Notes under the pieces: model-generated | Told to the model about the DNA's origin: nothing | Seen by the model: only the letters and a program-made list of their open reading frames with translations | The model's database searches: none | Part shown: positions 8,371 to 16,616 of the stretch, piece after piece | Position numbering within the stretch: position 1 is the stretch's first letter | How the letters are laid out: each line of letters begins with the position of its first letter | Program-made: the position numbers and the translations under genes | From: Microbacterium natoriense | GTDB taxonomy: Bacteria; Actinomycetota; Actinomycetes; Actinomycetales; Microbacteriaceae | DNA: 64,000 nt | NCBI RefSeq assembly: GCF_030816295.1 | Contig: NZ_JAUSXV010000001.1 | Location: 806,001-870,000, forward strand | Direction of reading: 5' to 3'

Positions 8371-9303
8371 ATGACGGGGCGCCACGAGCCCATTCCCGTT
8401 CCGGGAGAGGTGTGTCAGCCGGATGCTCGTAAGGCGGGGGTCCCTCCAGCCCACGAGATTCTTGATCCGATTCTGGACTCAGAACTCCAGACCGTCCTTG
8501 CTTGGCTCAAAGCTCAGCAGATCACCGATCTCCTGCGAACCGCTGTTGACGACGCGGTCAAGTATGTCCTCGATGGGGCAAGAACTTGGCGGTTTGACCT
8601 CACGGACCCCGCCGTCGATTCTGATGAACGGTCCTCGGTCGGTACGAAGCTTCAGTATCACGTAATAGAAGAGCTCGGACTGAAGAAGGAGCCTCCTCTC
8701 GACACCACGATCATGGGCATCGCCGTAGAGATCAAAGGGACGATTCGCGACACTTGGATGATCCCGCGCGAGGGGCAGTGCGAGGTCACTCTCATGATCC
8801 GGATTGACGCTAAAGCGCACCTCTTCGAGGCCAGGCTGATGCGTGTACACCGTGCCTGGCTGACCGGCAAGAAGGGGAATCGCGACCTAAAGCGCTCACC
8901 GCGTGCTGACGCAGTGCGCCGCTACTCGCAGGTTGTGGTGCCGCCGACGCCCTTGCCCCCAGAGCCGTTGAGGCTCTTGGATCGCGCATCCTTAGATGTC
9001 GTATTCGGTAACGACGGCTTGCGGAAGAGGCTCATCGCCTTGTTTGCGGCCCTTCCAGAGATTGTTATTCCCCGTGGGTCTATCGGGATTGTAGGAGCAG
9101 GTCTTCGAGACCCGATGAAGCGCGCGAGGGAAGCCAAGGTCGAGCTGCGGGAGAAACACGGACTTATCGTCCTTGTGGGCACGTGGCCTGCAGAACGTAC
9201 GCTCGCGCGAACGATGGGGTTCGACCTGAGCGACGAGGCCTGGGTTGCTGTGCATCTGGACACGTTTCAAGTTTACGGATTGCGCGTCCCGGAGCCCCGG
9301 TAG
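8371..9303 (+). CDS. NaeI-like type II restriction endonuclease
   Basis: The 310-residue protein begins six bases after the methyltransferase stop. Residues about 85-125 contain SSVGTKLQYHVIEELGL, then PPLDTTIMGIAVEIKGT, a PD-(D/E)xK nuclease core in NaeI-type arrangement (Asp, then E-x-K). WMIPREGQCEVTLMIRID is also typical of the NaeI family. NaeI (GCCGGC) is a type IIE enzyme with an N-terminal endonuclease and C-terminal DNA-binding domain; the length here is similar. Recognition of GCCGGC is inference from the family. Composition is lower in GC than the rest of the window, which agrees with acquisition by transfer. Confidence 0.85.
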   Translation: MTGRHEPIPVPGEVCQPDARKAGVPPAHEILDPILDSELQTVLAWLKAQQITDLLRTAVDDAVKYVLDGARTWRFDLTDPAVDSDERSSVGTKLQYHVIEELGLKKEPPLDTTIMGIAVEIKGTIRDTWMIPREGQCEVTLMIRIDAKAHLFEARLMRVHRAWLTGKKGNRDLKRSPRADAVRRYSQVVVPPTPLPPEPLRLLDRASLDVVFGNDGLRKRLIALFAALPEIVIPRGSIGIVGAGLRDPMKRAREAKVELREKHGLIVLVGTWPAERTLARTMGFDLSDEAWVAVHLDTFQVYGLRVPEPR

Positions 9304-9463
9304 CGCCATCCGAGCTGAAGAATAGGGCCGCGAATCGCGTCCACGCGCACGAGGTCGGCCGCGCCGATGGACCTCACAGAGAACCCGGGAGCGTTCCGTT
9401 GTGCGCATGGCCGCGAGCTCTTGCGCGCGGCCGGGCGATTGGCCGACGTACGTCGCGAGTTCA

Positions 9464-9595
9464 GGCGCGCTCTCGCACCATCTCCTTGCGCAGATCGTTC
9501 AGCAGGGCACCATTCTCGACGCGCCAGAAGTACCAGGCGTCTTGAGCGAGATCAGCGAGGATGACGCGTACCGGTACGGCAAACAGCGCTCTGAT
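9464..9595 (-). pseudogene. Possible decayed C-terminal gene fragment
   Basis: The minus-strand frame ending at the TGA at 9461-9463 encodes about 44 codons with a protein-like composition (DAWYFWRVENGALLND and LRKEMVRERA) but has no start codon before a stop at 9598-9596. It may be the tail of a gene lost at the island edge. The rest of 9304-9592 shows no convincing coding sequence on either strand. The family was not recognised. Confidence 0.3.
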
Positions 9596-9610
9596 CTACC
9601 CGGGTAGATC
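9593..9610. repeat. Perfect 18-bp palindrome
   Basis: GATCTACCC joined to GGGTAGATC forms a perfect palindrome directly next to the terminator hairpin of the SulP gene. It may be a second terminator arm or a protein-binding site. Confidence 0.55.
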
Positions 9611-9638
9611 GCCCCGATTTCCCCCGGGAAATCGGGGC
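9611..9638 (-). terminator. Terminator hairpin of the SulP gene
   Basis: GCCCCGATTTCCC at 9611-9623 pairs perfectly with 9626-9638 (13-bp stem, 2-base loop). It lies one base beyond the SulP stop codon. Confidence 0.75.
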
Positions 9639-9639
9639 T

Positions 9640-11136
9640 CTACTCGAACCCACCAGTCAGCCGCCCCCGCATCCGCTCGCTGCTCTCGTTCATCCCGACG
9701 ATCTCCACGCTCTTCCCCAGCGCCGCATACTTCGTCTCGATCGCATCCAGCGCGGCGACGGTCGACGCATCCCACACGTGCGACCCCGACAGATCGATGA
9801 CGACCCGACAGGGGTCGGAAGAGTAAGAGAACAGCGTCGTCAGATCGTTGCTCGACGCGAAGAACAGCTCCCCGTCGACCACATAACGCGCAACAGAACC
9901 AGCGACAGTCCGCGTCACCGTCACGAAATGCGCCACGCGCCGCACGAACAGCACCGACGCGACCAGCACCCCTCCCACAACTCCCACCGCAAGATTGTGG
10001 GTGACCAAGACCAGAAGAACGGTAGAGAGCATCACGAACGTCTCGCTTTTCGGCATCCGCTTCAAGGTCGACGGACGCACGGAATGCCAGTCGAACGCGC
10101 CGATCGCGACCATGATCATGACGGCCACGAGAGCTGCCATCGGGATCGTCCCCACAAAGTCCCCGAAGACCACGACCAACAAGAACAGGAACACCCCGGC
10201 GCAGAACGTCGAGATGCGAGTCCTCGCCCCCGAGGCCTTCACGTTGATCATGGTCTGACCGATCACCGCGCAGCCGCCCATGCCGCCGAAGATCCCTGAG
10301 AGCACGTTCGCGACACCCTGCGCCCACGACTCACGGCTCTTGTTCGAGTGCGTGTCGGTGATCTCGTCGACGAGCTTCGCGGTGAGCAGCGACTCCATGA
10401 GCCCGACCAGCGCCACACCGAGCGCGAACGGCGCGATGATCGTGAACGTCTCCCAGGTCAGCGGCACGTTGGGGATGAACAGCGACGGCAGGCTCCGCGG
10501 CAACTCGCCCTGATCGCCCACGGTCGGTACGGCGATCGCGAACACGAGCACGACCGCGGTCACGATGATCACCGACACGAGCGGCGCCGGCACGACCTTG
10601 GTGATCTTCGGCATCACGAGCATCACGACGATTCCCAGTGCGACCAGCGGATACACCATCCAGGGCTTATCGATCAGCTGCGGGAACTGCGAGCTGAAGA
10701 CGAAGATCGCCAGCGCGTTCACGAACCCGACCATGACGCTGCGCGGAATGAACCGCATCAGCTTCGCGACCCCCAGCACCCCGAGGATCACCTGGAACAC
10801 TCCCGCGAGGATCACCGTCGCGATGACGTAATCCAGTCCGTACGCCGGTGCGACCGGCGCGATCACGAGCGCGACGGCACCAGTCGCCGCGGTCACCATC
10901 GCCGGACGCCCGCCGAGGAACGCGATCGACACCGCCATGATGAACGACGAGAAGAGTCCCACCTTCGGATCGACGCCCGCGATCACCGAGAACGCGATCG
11001 CCTCGGGGATCAGCGCGAGCCCCACGACGAGACCCGCAAGGACTTCGCGGGTCAGCATCCGCGGGCTCTTCAGCGTCTGAAGCACAGTGGGGTTGGCCCG
11101 ATAGCGGGCGCGATCAGACATCGCGGTGGCAGACAT
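9640..11136 (-). CDS. SulP family inorganic anion transporter
   Basis: The 498-residue protein has a SulP (SLC26-like) membrane domain with about 11-12 hydrophobic segments (GLVVGLALIPEAIAFSVIAGVDPKVGLFSSF near the N-terminus is the family signature region) and a C-terminal STAS domain from about residue 400 (VDGELFFASSND, VVIDLSGSHVWDASTVAALDAIE). SulP proteins import sulfate or bicarbonate by proton or sodium coupling; the substrate cannot be decided here. ATG 11121 is an alternative start five codons in. A strong hairpin follows the stop. It is divergent from the membrane protein gene at 11302. Confidence 0.93.
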   Translation of the reverse strand: MSATAMSDRARYRANPTVLQTLKSPRMLTREVLAGLVVGLALIPEAIAFSVIAGVDPKVGLFSSFIMAVSIAFLGGRPAMVTAATGAVALVIAPVAPAYGLDYVIATVILAGVFQVILGVLGVAKLMRFIPRSVMVGFVNALAIFVFSSQFPQLIDKPWMVYPLVALGIVVMLVMPKITKVVPAPLVSVIIVTAVVLVFAIAVPTVGDQGELPRSLPSLFIPNVPLTWETFTIIAPFALGVALVGLMESLLTAKLVDEITDTHSNKSRESWAQGVANVLSGIFGGMGGCAVIGQTMINVKASGARTRISTFCAGVFLFLLVVVFGDFVGTIPMAALVAVMIMVAIGAFDWHSVRPSTLKRMPKSETFVMLSTVLLVLVTHNLAVGVVGGVLVASVLFVRRVAHFVTVTRTVAGSVARYVVDGELFFASSNDLTTLFSYSSDPCRVVIDLSGSHVWDASTVAALDAIETKYAALGKSVEIVGMNESSERMRGRLTGGFE

Positions 11137-11301
11137 GGATGCTCCAGAGAAGGGCGCCTCGAGAATGAGGCAGACGTTCCAGGGTAGAGCGGATGCCGTG
11201 GCGCCGAGTCATGTCGACAGACTCGGCGTCCCGTTGAGGCGCCTTCCGCCCCTGTCGCCGATGAGACATGATGAGGAGGACCGACGTCGAAGGAGACCGC
11301 C

Positions 11302-11811
11302 TTGCCGCTGCCCCAGACTTCGCCGAGCAACGTGGCATCCTCCGCCCTTCCCGGCGCGACCGTGATCGAGAAGATCCGGCGACTCGTGATCGTCTCGGTG
11401 ATCGCTGCGTTCGCGTACGCGGTCTTCATGACCGCGAACCGAGGCTATTGCGCGGGCGGATTCGACGCACAAGGAGGTTTCATCGACGCTTCCGGTCGTG
11501 CCGTTGACCAAGCTCCTCGATGCGTGGAGCTGACCCTCGGCGCGAGCCCGCTGCTCTACGCCGGGATCGCGCTGTTCGTCGTCCTCGCGATCGGTCGGGC
11601 GACGAACGCGTCCACCGCGATGGCCACCAGGCGGAGCCTCAACCGCTCGGCCTTCGTCGTCGTCGGGATCGTGGTGTTCGCGATCGTCGTCTCTCAGATG
11701 TGGTTCCAACTGGTCCCGATCGAGGGCTTCGCCTCAGGGGGCGGGTCGATCTTCAGCCCCTTCCCCTTCGGGATCATCGACGTCGAGACCACACCGATGA
11801 CCACACCCTGA
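11302..11811 (+). CDS. Small membrane protein of unknown function
   Basis: TTG 11302 is preceded by AAGGAGA at 11289-11295, which supports this unusual start and gives 169 residues. Three hydrophobic segments are visible (about 27-45, 82-98 and 117-137). The loop between the first two has two cysteines (GYCAGGFD and PRCVEL), which may form an extracytoplasmic disulfide. The protein is not recognised. A 32-base genomic repeat lies just downstream, before the convergent MarR gene. Confidence 0.75.
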   Translation: MPLPQTSPSNVASSALPGATVIEKIRRLVIVSVIAAFAYAVFMTANRGYCAGGFDAQGGFIDASGRAVDQAPRCVELTLGASPLLYAGIALFVVLAIGRATNASTAMATRRSLNRSAFVVVGIVVFAIVVSQMWFQLVPIEGFASGGGSIFSPFPFGIIDVETTPMTTP

Positions 11812-11828
11812 CGGGTGAGGCGGGTGGC

Positions 11829-11860
11829 GTTTCGTCTCGCTTCGCTCGCTCAACGACCGG
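11829..11860. repeat. Dispersed repeat family A, copy 1
   Basis: This 32-base element (begins GTTTCGTCTCGCTTCGC, ends CAACGACCGG) is identical to 22867-22898 and related to copies at 22749-22978 and 23888-23935. Here it is intergenic, between convergent genes. Confidence 0.85.
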
Positions 11861-11866
11861 CGGACG

Positions 11867-12367
11867 TCATTCGGCCTTCGGTTTGCGCCGTCCCGCTGAC
11901 CGCGGCGGGTTCGCTCGCAGGTGTTCGCTGACCTGCGTCATCACCCGCGCGAGCACCTCGACATCCTCTTCCGCCAGCGGATCGATCAGCAGATCGCGGA
12001 CGGCCTCGATGTGGCCGGGGAACACCTTCTGCAGCACCGCGCGTCCCTCCGCCGTGATCGCGACGATGGTGCTGCGCTCATCTTCGGGTGAAGGCGCGCG
12101 CGTGACCAGCCCGCGTTCCTCGAGCGACTGCGCCTGATACGTGAGCCCGCTGCGGCTGTACACGACGCCGTCGGCGAGATCCGTCATCCGCTGGCTGCCG
12201 CCAGGAGCGTCACCGAGCCGGGCGAGCAGCTGGAACTGCACGTAGCTGAGCTTGCCGACCTCGCGCAGCTGCTGCTCCACCGCGTGCCGCAGCAGGCTGC
12301 TCACTTCTGTGAAGGCGAAGTAGGCCGCGAGTTCCGTCGGGGAGAGCTGGGGAGGGTGTGTGCTCAT
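11867..12367 (-). CDS. MarR family transcriptional regulator
   Basis: ATG at 12367 gives 166 residues with a MarR winged helix: YVQFQLLARLGDAPGGSQRMTDLADGVVYSRSGLTYQAQSLEERGLVTR (read in segments, residues about 40-90), then the wing DERSTIVAITAEGR. The open frame runs upstream over the divergent gene and is ignored. The protein probably represses the divergent zinc-less quinone oxidoreductase at 12458 and itself through two palindromes centred in the 90-base gap. Such pairs usually respond to quinones, phenols or electrophiles; the effector is unknown. Confidence 0.92.
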   Translation of the reverse strand: MSTHPPQLSPTELAAYFAFTEVSSLLRHAVEQQLREVGKLSYVQFQLLARLGDAPGGSQRMTDLADGVVYSRSGLTYQAQSLEERGLVTRAPSPEDERSTIVAITAEGRAVLQKVFPGHIEAVRDLLIDPLAEEDVEVLARVMTQVSEHLRANPPRSAGRRKPKAE

Positions 12368-12386
12368 GCACCCAGTATACGTGTTG

Positions 12387-12437
12387 CTTCGAATTCGAAG
12401 TAGTGTTACGCTCACCATATGCTTCGAATTCGAAGCA
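12387..12437. promoter_or_regulatory. Paired operators of the MarR regulator
   Basis: CTTCGAATTCGAAG occurs as a perfect palindrome at 12387-12400 and again, extended to TGCTTCGAATTCGAAGCA, at 12420-12437. The centres are 35 bases apart. Both lie between the divergent MarR and oxidoreductase genes, so they are very likely the shared MarR operators. Confidence 0.8.
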
Positions 12438-12457
12438 ACAACGAAAGGATCAGAATC

Positions 12458-13387
12458 ATGAAGGCAGTACGGTTCCACGAAGTGGGCGGCCCCGAAGTGC
12501 TCCGGTACGAAGAGATCGGGCAGCCCGCTCCGGCTGCGGGGCAGGTGCGACTGCGGGTCGCGGCATCCGCTTTCAACGCCGCCGACAACGGCATGCGCGC
12601 CGGCTTCCTCCCGATTCCGGTGGTGCTGCCTCACGTTCCGGGATACGACGTCTCCGGCGTCGTCGATGCGATCGGTGAAGGTGTCGACGGGTTCGCGGTG
12701 GGCGACGCGGTGATCGGCTTCCTGCCGATGGCCGAAGACGGAGGGGCGGCGGAGTACGCCATCGCCCCGGCCGACGCGCTCGTCGCAGCGCCGACGTCGG
12801 TGCCGCTGGCGGATGCTGCGGCATTGCCCTCGGTCGCACTCACCGCGCGTCAGGCCCTCTTCGATGACGGAAACCTCGAAGCGGGTCAGCGCGTGCTCAT
12901 CGTCGGTGCGGGCGGCGTCGTGGGCAAGTACGCGATCGCCCTGGCGAAGCGCGCAGGCGCACACGTCATCGCCACTGCCAGCCCTCGGAGTGCGGATGCT
13001 GTCCGCGCGGCAGGCGCAGACGAGATCATCGATCACACGGAGACGGGTGTCGTCGACGCGGTCTCCGAGCCGGTCGACCTGCTGCTCAACCTCGCCCCCA
13101 TCGAGCCGAGCGAGTTCACCGCACTGGTGCGGCTCGTGCGCGACGGCGGGACCGTGGTGAGCACCACGGCGTGGATGCCGGCTCCCGACGATGCCGAGCG
13201 AGACGTCCGCTCGGTGGTCGTCTTCGTCCGCAGCGACGCCGAGCGGCTAGTCGAGCTCGCGTCGCTGGTCGACAGCGGTGACCTCAAGCTCGAGGTCACC
13301 CGGCGCATTCCGCTCGCCGAGCTGCCGGCTCTGCACGCGGAGGCCGCCGCGGGGCGGATCAGCGGCAAGGTGATCGTCATCCCGTGA
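12458..13387 (+). CDS. NADP-dependent zinc-less quinone oxidoreductase (MDR family)
   Basis: ATG 12458 follows GAAAGGA, giving 309 residues. The protein is a medium-chain dehydrogenase/reductase of the quinone oxidoreductase type: GroES-like N-terminus (MKAVRFHEVGGPEVLRYEE), HVPGYDVSGVV, and the cofactor motif VLIVGAGGVVGKYAIALAKRAGAHVIATAS near residues 147-176. The zinc-ligand cysteines are absent. It probably reduces quinones or enones with NADPH and is controlled by the divergent MarR protein via the two palindromes upstream. A terminator hairpin follows. Confidence 0.92.
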   Translation: MKAVRFHEVGGPEVLRYEEIGQPAPAAGQVRLRVAASAFNAADNGMRAGFLPIPVVLPHVPGYDVSGVVDAIGEGVDGFAVGDAVIGFLPMAEDGGAAEYAIAPADALVAAPTSVPLADAAALPSVALTARQALFDDGNLEAGQRVLIVGAGGVVGKYAIALAKRAGAHVIATASPRSADAVRAAGADEIIDHTETGVVDAVSEPVDLLLNLAPIEPSEFTALVRLVRDGGTVVSTTAWMPAPDDAERDVRSVVVFVRSDAERLVELASLVDSGDLKLEVTRRIPLAELPALHAEAAAGRISGKVIVIP

Positions 13388-13410
13388 GGTGTGCGGGTCG
13401 AACGAGGATC

Positions 13411-13455
13411 GCGTTCCGCGCGGCGGGTGCACCGGCATCCGGCCCCGCGGAACGC
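13411..13455 (+). terminator. Terminator hairpin after the quinone oxidoreductase
   Basis: GCGTTCCGCG at 13411-13420 pairs with CGCGGAACGC at 13446-13455, followed by a T-rich stretch. The remaining 13456-13709 holds no gene; an AT-richer patch at 13560-13630 probably contains the pan operon promoter, but no clear -35/-10 pair could be fixed. Confidence 0.6.
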
Positions 13456-13709
13456 GCTTCTCCTTGGCATGTAGTGACCCCGCGCCCGTCGCAGAGCGCT
13501 GAGCAAGATGCTGGACGCCGTGGCGGACCACTATGGCAGGCAGCGTCTCGCCGGAAGAACGAAACGACAAGGCGCAATCGCATAATTGGAAAGATCTGAC
13601 TAGCAAGGTTGGCATTTAACTTGTCTGAATGCTCTCCGATTTGGAACCCGTGCCGTCTCGGGCGGATACTCGTGGCACCTGCGTCCGCCCTTGTCGACCG
13701 GCCTTCACC

Positions 13710-14423
13710 ATGAATCCTGCCTCTGCTCTCGCGCCTGCGACCATCATCGCCGTCATCGGCGCCGGCCGTCTCGGCGGCGTTCTCAGCCGGGCGCTTCGGA
13801 CGGCGGGATTCAGCGTCCTGGGACCGCTCCGTCGGGACCAGTCCATGCCATCCGCCGACATCGCGCTGCTGTGTGTTCCGGATGCCGCCATCCCCGCGGT
13901 GGCGTTCGTCGCGCGTTCGCATGTGCGCCTGGTCGCGCATGTCTCCGGCGCCACCGGCCTCGACGATGTCGATGTCAGCATCCATCCCCTCCAGACCTTC
14001 ACCGGTGCCGAAACTCCTGACGTCTTCCACGGCATCGGCGCCGCGATCGACGGACGCACCGATGGCGACCGAGAGCTCGCCGCCGAGCTCGCCCGCGCCC
14101 TCGGCATGAACCCCTTCACGGTCACCGACCGGGTCGCTTATCACGCCGCCGCATCGTTCGCCTCGAACTTCGTGCTCACCGTGCTCGACGCCGCAGAGCA
14201 GCTCGCCACGGCCGCCGGCGTCGAGAACCCCCGCGAGATCCTCGCGCCGCTCGTCCGCCAGTCGGTCGACAACTGGCAGAGCCAGGGCGCGAAAGCGGCT
14301 CTCACCGGCCCGATCGCTCGCGGCGACGAGCAGACGGTCGCCCGGCAGCGCGAGGCTGCACCGGACAGGACCCTCTTCGACGCCCTCGCCGCCGCCACCC
14401 GAGCTCTGAAGGACCGCGCATGA
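13710..14423 (+). CDS. Rossmann-like/DUF2520 protein, first gene of the pantothenate operon
   Basis: ATG 13710 gives 237 residues starting shortly before the nucleotide-binding motif IAVIGAGRLGGVLSRAL (GxGxxG). The C-terminal half is the helical DUF2520 domain (VAYHAAASFASNFVLTVLDAAEQLA). The architecture is that of 6-phosphogluconate-dehydrogenase-like or ketopantoate-reductase-like enzymes, and its stop overlaps panC by four bases (ATGA). No panE lies in the window, so a ketopantoate reductase role is a reasonable inference, not shown. The frame extends upstream to 13629 without a better start. Confidence 0.85.
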   Translation: MNPASALAPATIIAVIGAGRLGGVLSRALRTAGFSVLGPLRRDQSMPSADIALLCVPDAAIPAVAFVARSHVRLVAHVSGATGLDDVDVSIHPLQTFTGAETPDVFHGIGAAIDGRTDGDRELAAELARALGMNPFTVTDRVAYHAAASFASNFVLTVLDAAEQLATAAGVENPREILAPLVRQSVDNWQSQGAKAALTGPIARGDEQTVARQREAAPDRTLFDALAAATRALKDRA

Positions 14424-15271
14424 GAACCGTCCGCACGATCGCCGAGGTGCGAGCGTCCGTCGCAGACGCGAAGACGAACCGAAAGAGGGTCGGCCTCGTC
14501 CCCACGATGGGCGCGTTCCACGAGGGGCACCTCTCCCTCATGCGCGAAGCGCGCGCGAACAACGATCTCGTCGTCGTCTCCCTCTTCGTCAACCCGACGC
14601 AGTTCGCGCCGAACGAAGACCTCAGCTCGTATCCTCGCGACGAGGCCCGCGACGCTGCGCTCGCCGAAGCCGAGGGTGTCGACGTGCTCTTCGCTCCGGC
14701 CCCTGAAGAGATCTACCCCGACGGCTTCGCCACGAACATCCACGTCGCAGGCCTCACCGACGTCCTCGACGGCGCGAGCCGCGGCGCGCACCACTTCGAC
14801 GGCGTCGCCACAGTCGTCACCAAGCTGTTCGGCATTGTGCGCCCCGACGTCGCCTACTTCGGCCAGAAGGACGCGCAGCAGGTGCTCGTCGTGCGCCGCG
14901 TCGTGCGCGACCTCGACCTCGACGTGCGCATCGAGGCGTGCCCGATCGTGCGCGAACCCGACGGGCTCGCCATGAGCTCGCGCAATGTGTACCTCGATGC
15001 CGACGCCCGGCGGCAGGCGACCGCGCTGAACCGGGCCCTCGACGCCGCACAGGCTCTTCACGACGGCGGAGAGCGGGATGCCGGCAGCATCCGCACAGCC
15101 GCACTGAAGGTGCTCAAGGATGCCGGCATCCACCCCGAATATCTCGAACTCCGCGACGCCGAGACGCTCGAGCCGGTCGCCGACACCGCGAGAGACACCC
15201 TGCTCGCGGTCGCCGCCCGTGTCGGCGCCGCCCGCCTCATCGACAACCACGTACTGAAAGCGAGCCTCTGA
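14420..15271 (+). CDS. panC: Pantothenate synthetase (pantoate-beta-alanine ligase)
   Basis: The 283-residue enzyme joins pantoate and beta-alanine with ATP to make pantothenate. Visible motifs are [21 protein letters not shown] (HIGH-type nucleotide site, HEGH here), [22 protein letters not shown] and the KMSKS-like MSSRN. Length is normal for PanC. It overlaps the DUF2520 gene by four bases and panD by one base (TGATG), so the operon is translationally coupled. Confidence 0.97.
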   Translation: MRTVRTIAEVRASVADAKTNRKRVGLVPTMGAFHEGHLSLMREARANNDLVVVSLFVNPTQFAPNEDLSSYPRDEARDAALAEAEGVDVLFAPAPEEIYPDGFATNIHVAGLTDVLDGASRGAHHFDGVATVVTKLFGIVRPDVAYFGQKDAQQVLVVRRVVRDLDLDVRIEACPIVREPDGLAMSSRNVYLDADARRQATALNRALDAAQALHDGGERDAGSIRTAALKVLKDAGIHPEYLELRDAETLEPVADTARDTLLAVAARVGAARLIDNHVLKASL

Positions 15272-15654
15272 TGCGACGCACCATGCTGAAGTCGAAGATC
15301 CATCGCGCGACCATCACCGGCAGCGACCTGAACTACGTCGGATCGATCACGATCGACCCCGACCTGCTCGAAGCCGCCGACATCCTTCCGCACGAGCAGG
15401 TGCATGTCGTCGACGTCGACAACGGCGCCCGCTTCGTCACCTACACGCTGATCGGCGAGCGGGGGAGCGGCGTCATCCAGGTCAACGGCGCCGCCGCCCG
15501 CCTCGTGCACACGGGCGACACGATCATCGTGATCTCCTACGCTGAGTACTCGCCGAAGGATCTCGCCGACTATGAGCCCACCGTCGTGCACGTCGATCGT
15601 GCGAACGCGATCATCCGCGTCGACGACGCCGTCGGTGAGCTGGTGACGGCGTGA
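15271..15654 (+). CDS. panD: Aspartate 1-decarboxylase
   Basis: The 127-residue proenzyme makes beta-alanine from aspartate for the PanC reaction. [16 protein letters not shown] begins the protein and the self-cleavage site is YVGS with Gly24-Ser25, where Ser25 becomes the pyruvoyl group. [20 protein letters not shown] is also typical. The start ATG shares its A with the panC stop, and the stop overlaps the panB GTG. Confidence 0.97.
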   Translation: MRRTMLKSKIHRATITGSDLNYVGSITIDPDLLEAADILPHEQVHVVDVDNGARFVTYTLIGERGSGVIQVNGAAARLVHTGDTIIVISYAEYSPKDLADYEPTVVHVDRANAIIRVDDAVGELVTA

Positions 15655-16520
15655 GCGCGCACGCGGCACCCACGAAGCGCCTCGCGCTGGGCGACCTCGC
15701 CGCGAAGAGGGATGCCGGTGAGCCGATCGTCATGGTCACCGCCTACGACTTCCCCAGCGCGCAGATCGTCGAGGCCGCCGGCGTCGACATCGTGCTCGTG
15801 GGCGACTCCGCCGCGATGACCGTGCTCGGCTACGACAGCACCGTGCCCGTCACGATCGACGAGATGCTCATGCTCACCAAAGCCGTGCGGCGGGGGCTCA
15901 CGCGGCCGCTGCTCGTCGGCGACCTGCCGTTCGGCTCGTACGAGGCGTCCGACGAGATCGCCATCGCGACCGCCCAGCGCTTCATCAAAGAGGCCGGCGT
16001 CGACCTCGTCAAAATCGAACGCGGCGGGACCACCGTCGACCGGGCGCGTGCGCTCGTGAACGCCGGCATCCCCGTCGTCGGCCATGTCGGGCTCACCCCG
16101 CAGACCGCCACCGCCCTCGGCGGCTACCGCGCCCAGGGCCGCACGGCCGAGGCCGCGCTCGCCGTGATCGACGACGCCCTCGCCCTGCAGGCGGCCGGCG
16201 TCTCGCTGCTCGTCGTCGAAGCCGTGCCCTCCGAGGTGACCGCCGCGCTCATGCCGCTGCTCGACATCCCCGTGATCGGAATCGGAGCAGGAGCGGATGC
16301 CGACGGCCAGGTGCTCGTCTTCCATGACCTCCTCGGCATATACGCCGGCGGCGCGGCGAAGTTCGTCAAGCGCTACGCCGACCTGCGCGCGGCATCCGTC
16401 GAGGGCGTCGCCGCTTACGCCGACGAGGTGCGCGACGGCGTGTATCCGGGGCCTGAGCACGGGTACGGGATGCCGGAGGGCGAGGCCGCACGGCTGCGGG
16501 AGCTGATCGCGGGGCGGTAG
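15651..16520 (+). CDS. panB: Ketopantoate hydroxymethyltransferase
   Basis: The 289-residue enzyme adds a hydroxymethyl group from methylene-tetrahydrofolate to 2-oxoisovalerate. Motifs are [29 protein letters not shown] (metal-binding Asp), [34 protein letters not shown] (catalytic Glu), and the C-terminal [24 protein letters not shown] 15651 overlaps the panD stop (GTGA). With panC and panD it completes the pantothenate branch except for a confirmed ketopantoate reductase. Confidence 0.97.
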   Translation: MSAHAAPTKRLALGDLAAKRDAGEPIVMVTAYDFPSAQIVEAAGVDIVLVGDSAAMTVLGYDSTVPVTIDEMLMLTKAVRRGLTRPLLVGDLPFGSYEASDEIAIATAQRFIKEAGVDLVKIERGGTTVDRARALVNAGIPVVGHVGLTPQTATALGGYRAQGRTAEAALAVIDDALALQAAGVSLLVVEAVPSEVTAALMPLLDIPVIGIGAGADADGQVLVFHDLLGIYAGGAAKFVKRYADLRAASVEGVAAYADEVRDGVYPGPEHGYGMPEGEAARLRELIAGR

Positions 16521-16616
16521 TCGGCCGCCCGAGGTGCGTGTTGTGGTCGGCTCAGCGCGTTGGAGCGGCATTGCGGCGCACCTCGAGGGCTCGAAGTCGG
16601 CGCGCCGCCGCCCCGC

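Noticed and set aside
11867..13036. Long 389-codon minus-strand frame
   Set aside because: Only the part from 12367 downward looks like a protein (MarR). The upstream part is antisense to the well-supported oxidoreductase gene and contains the operators.
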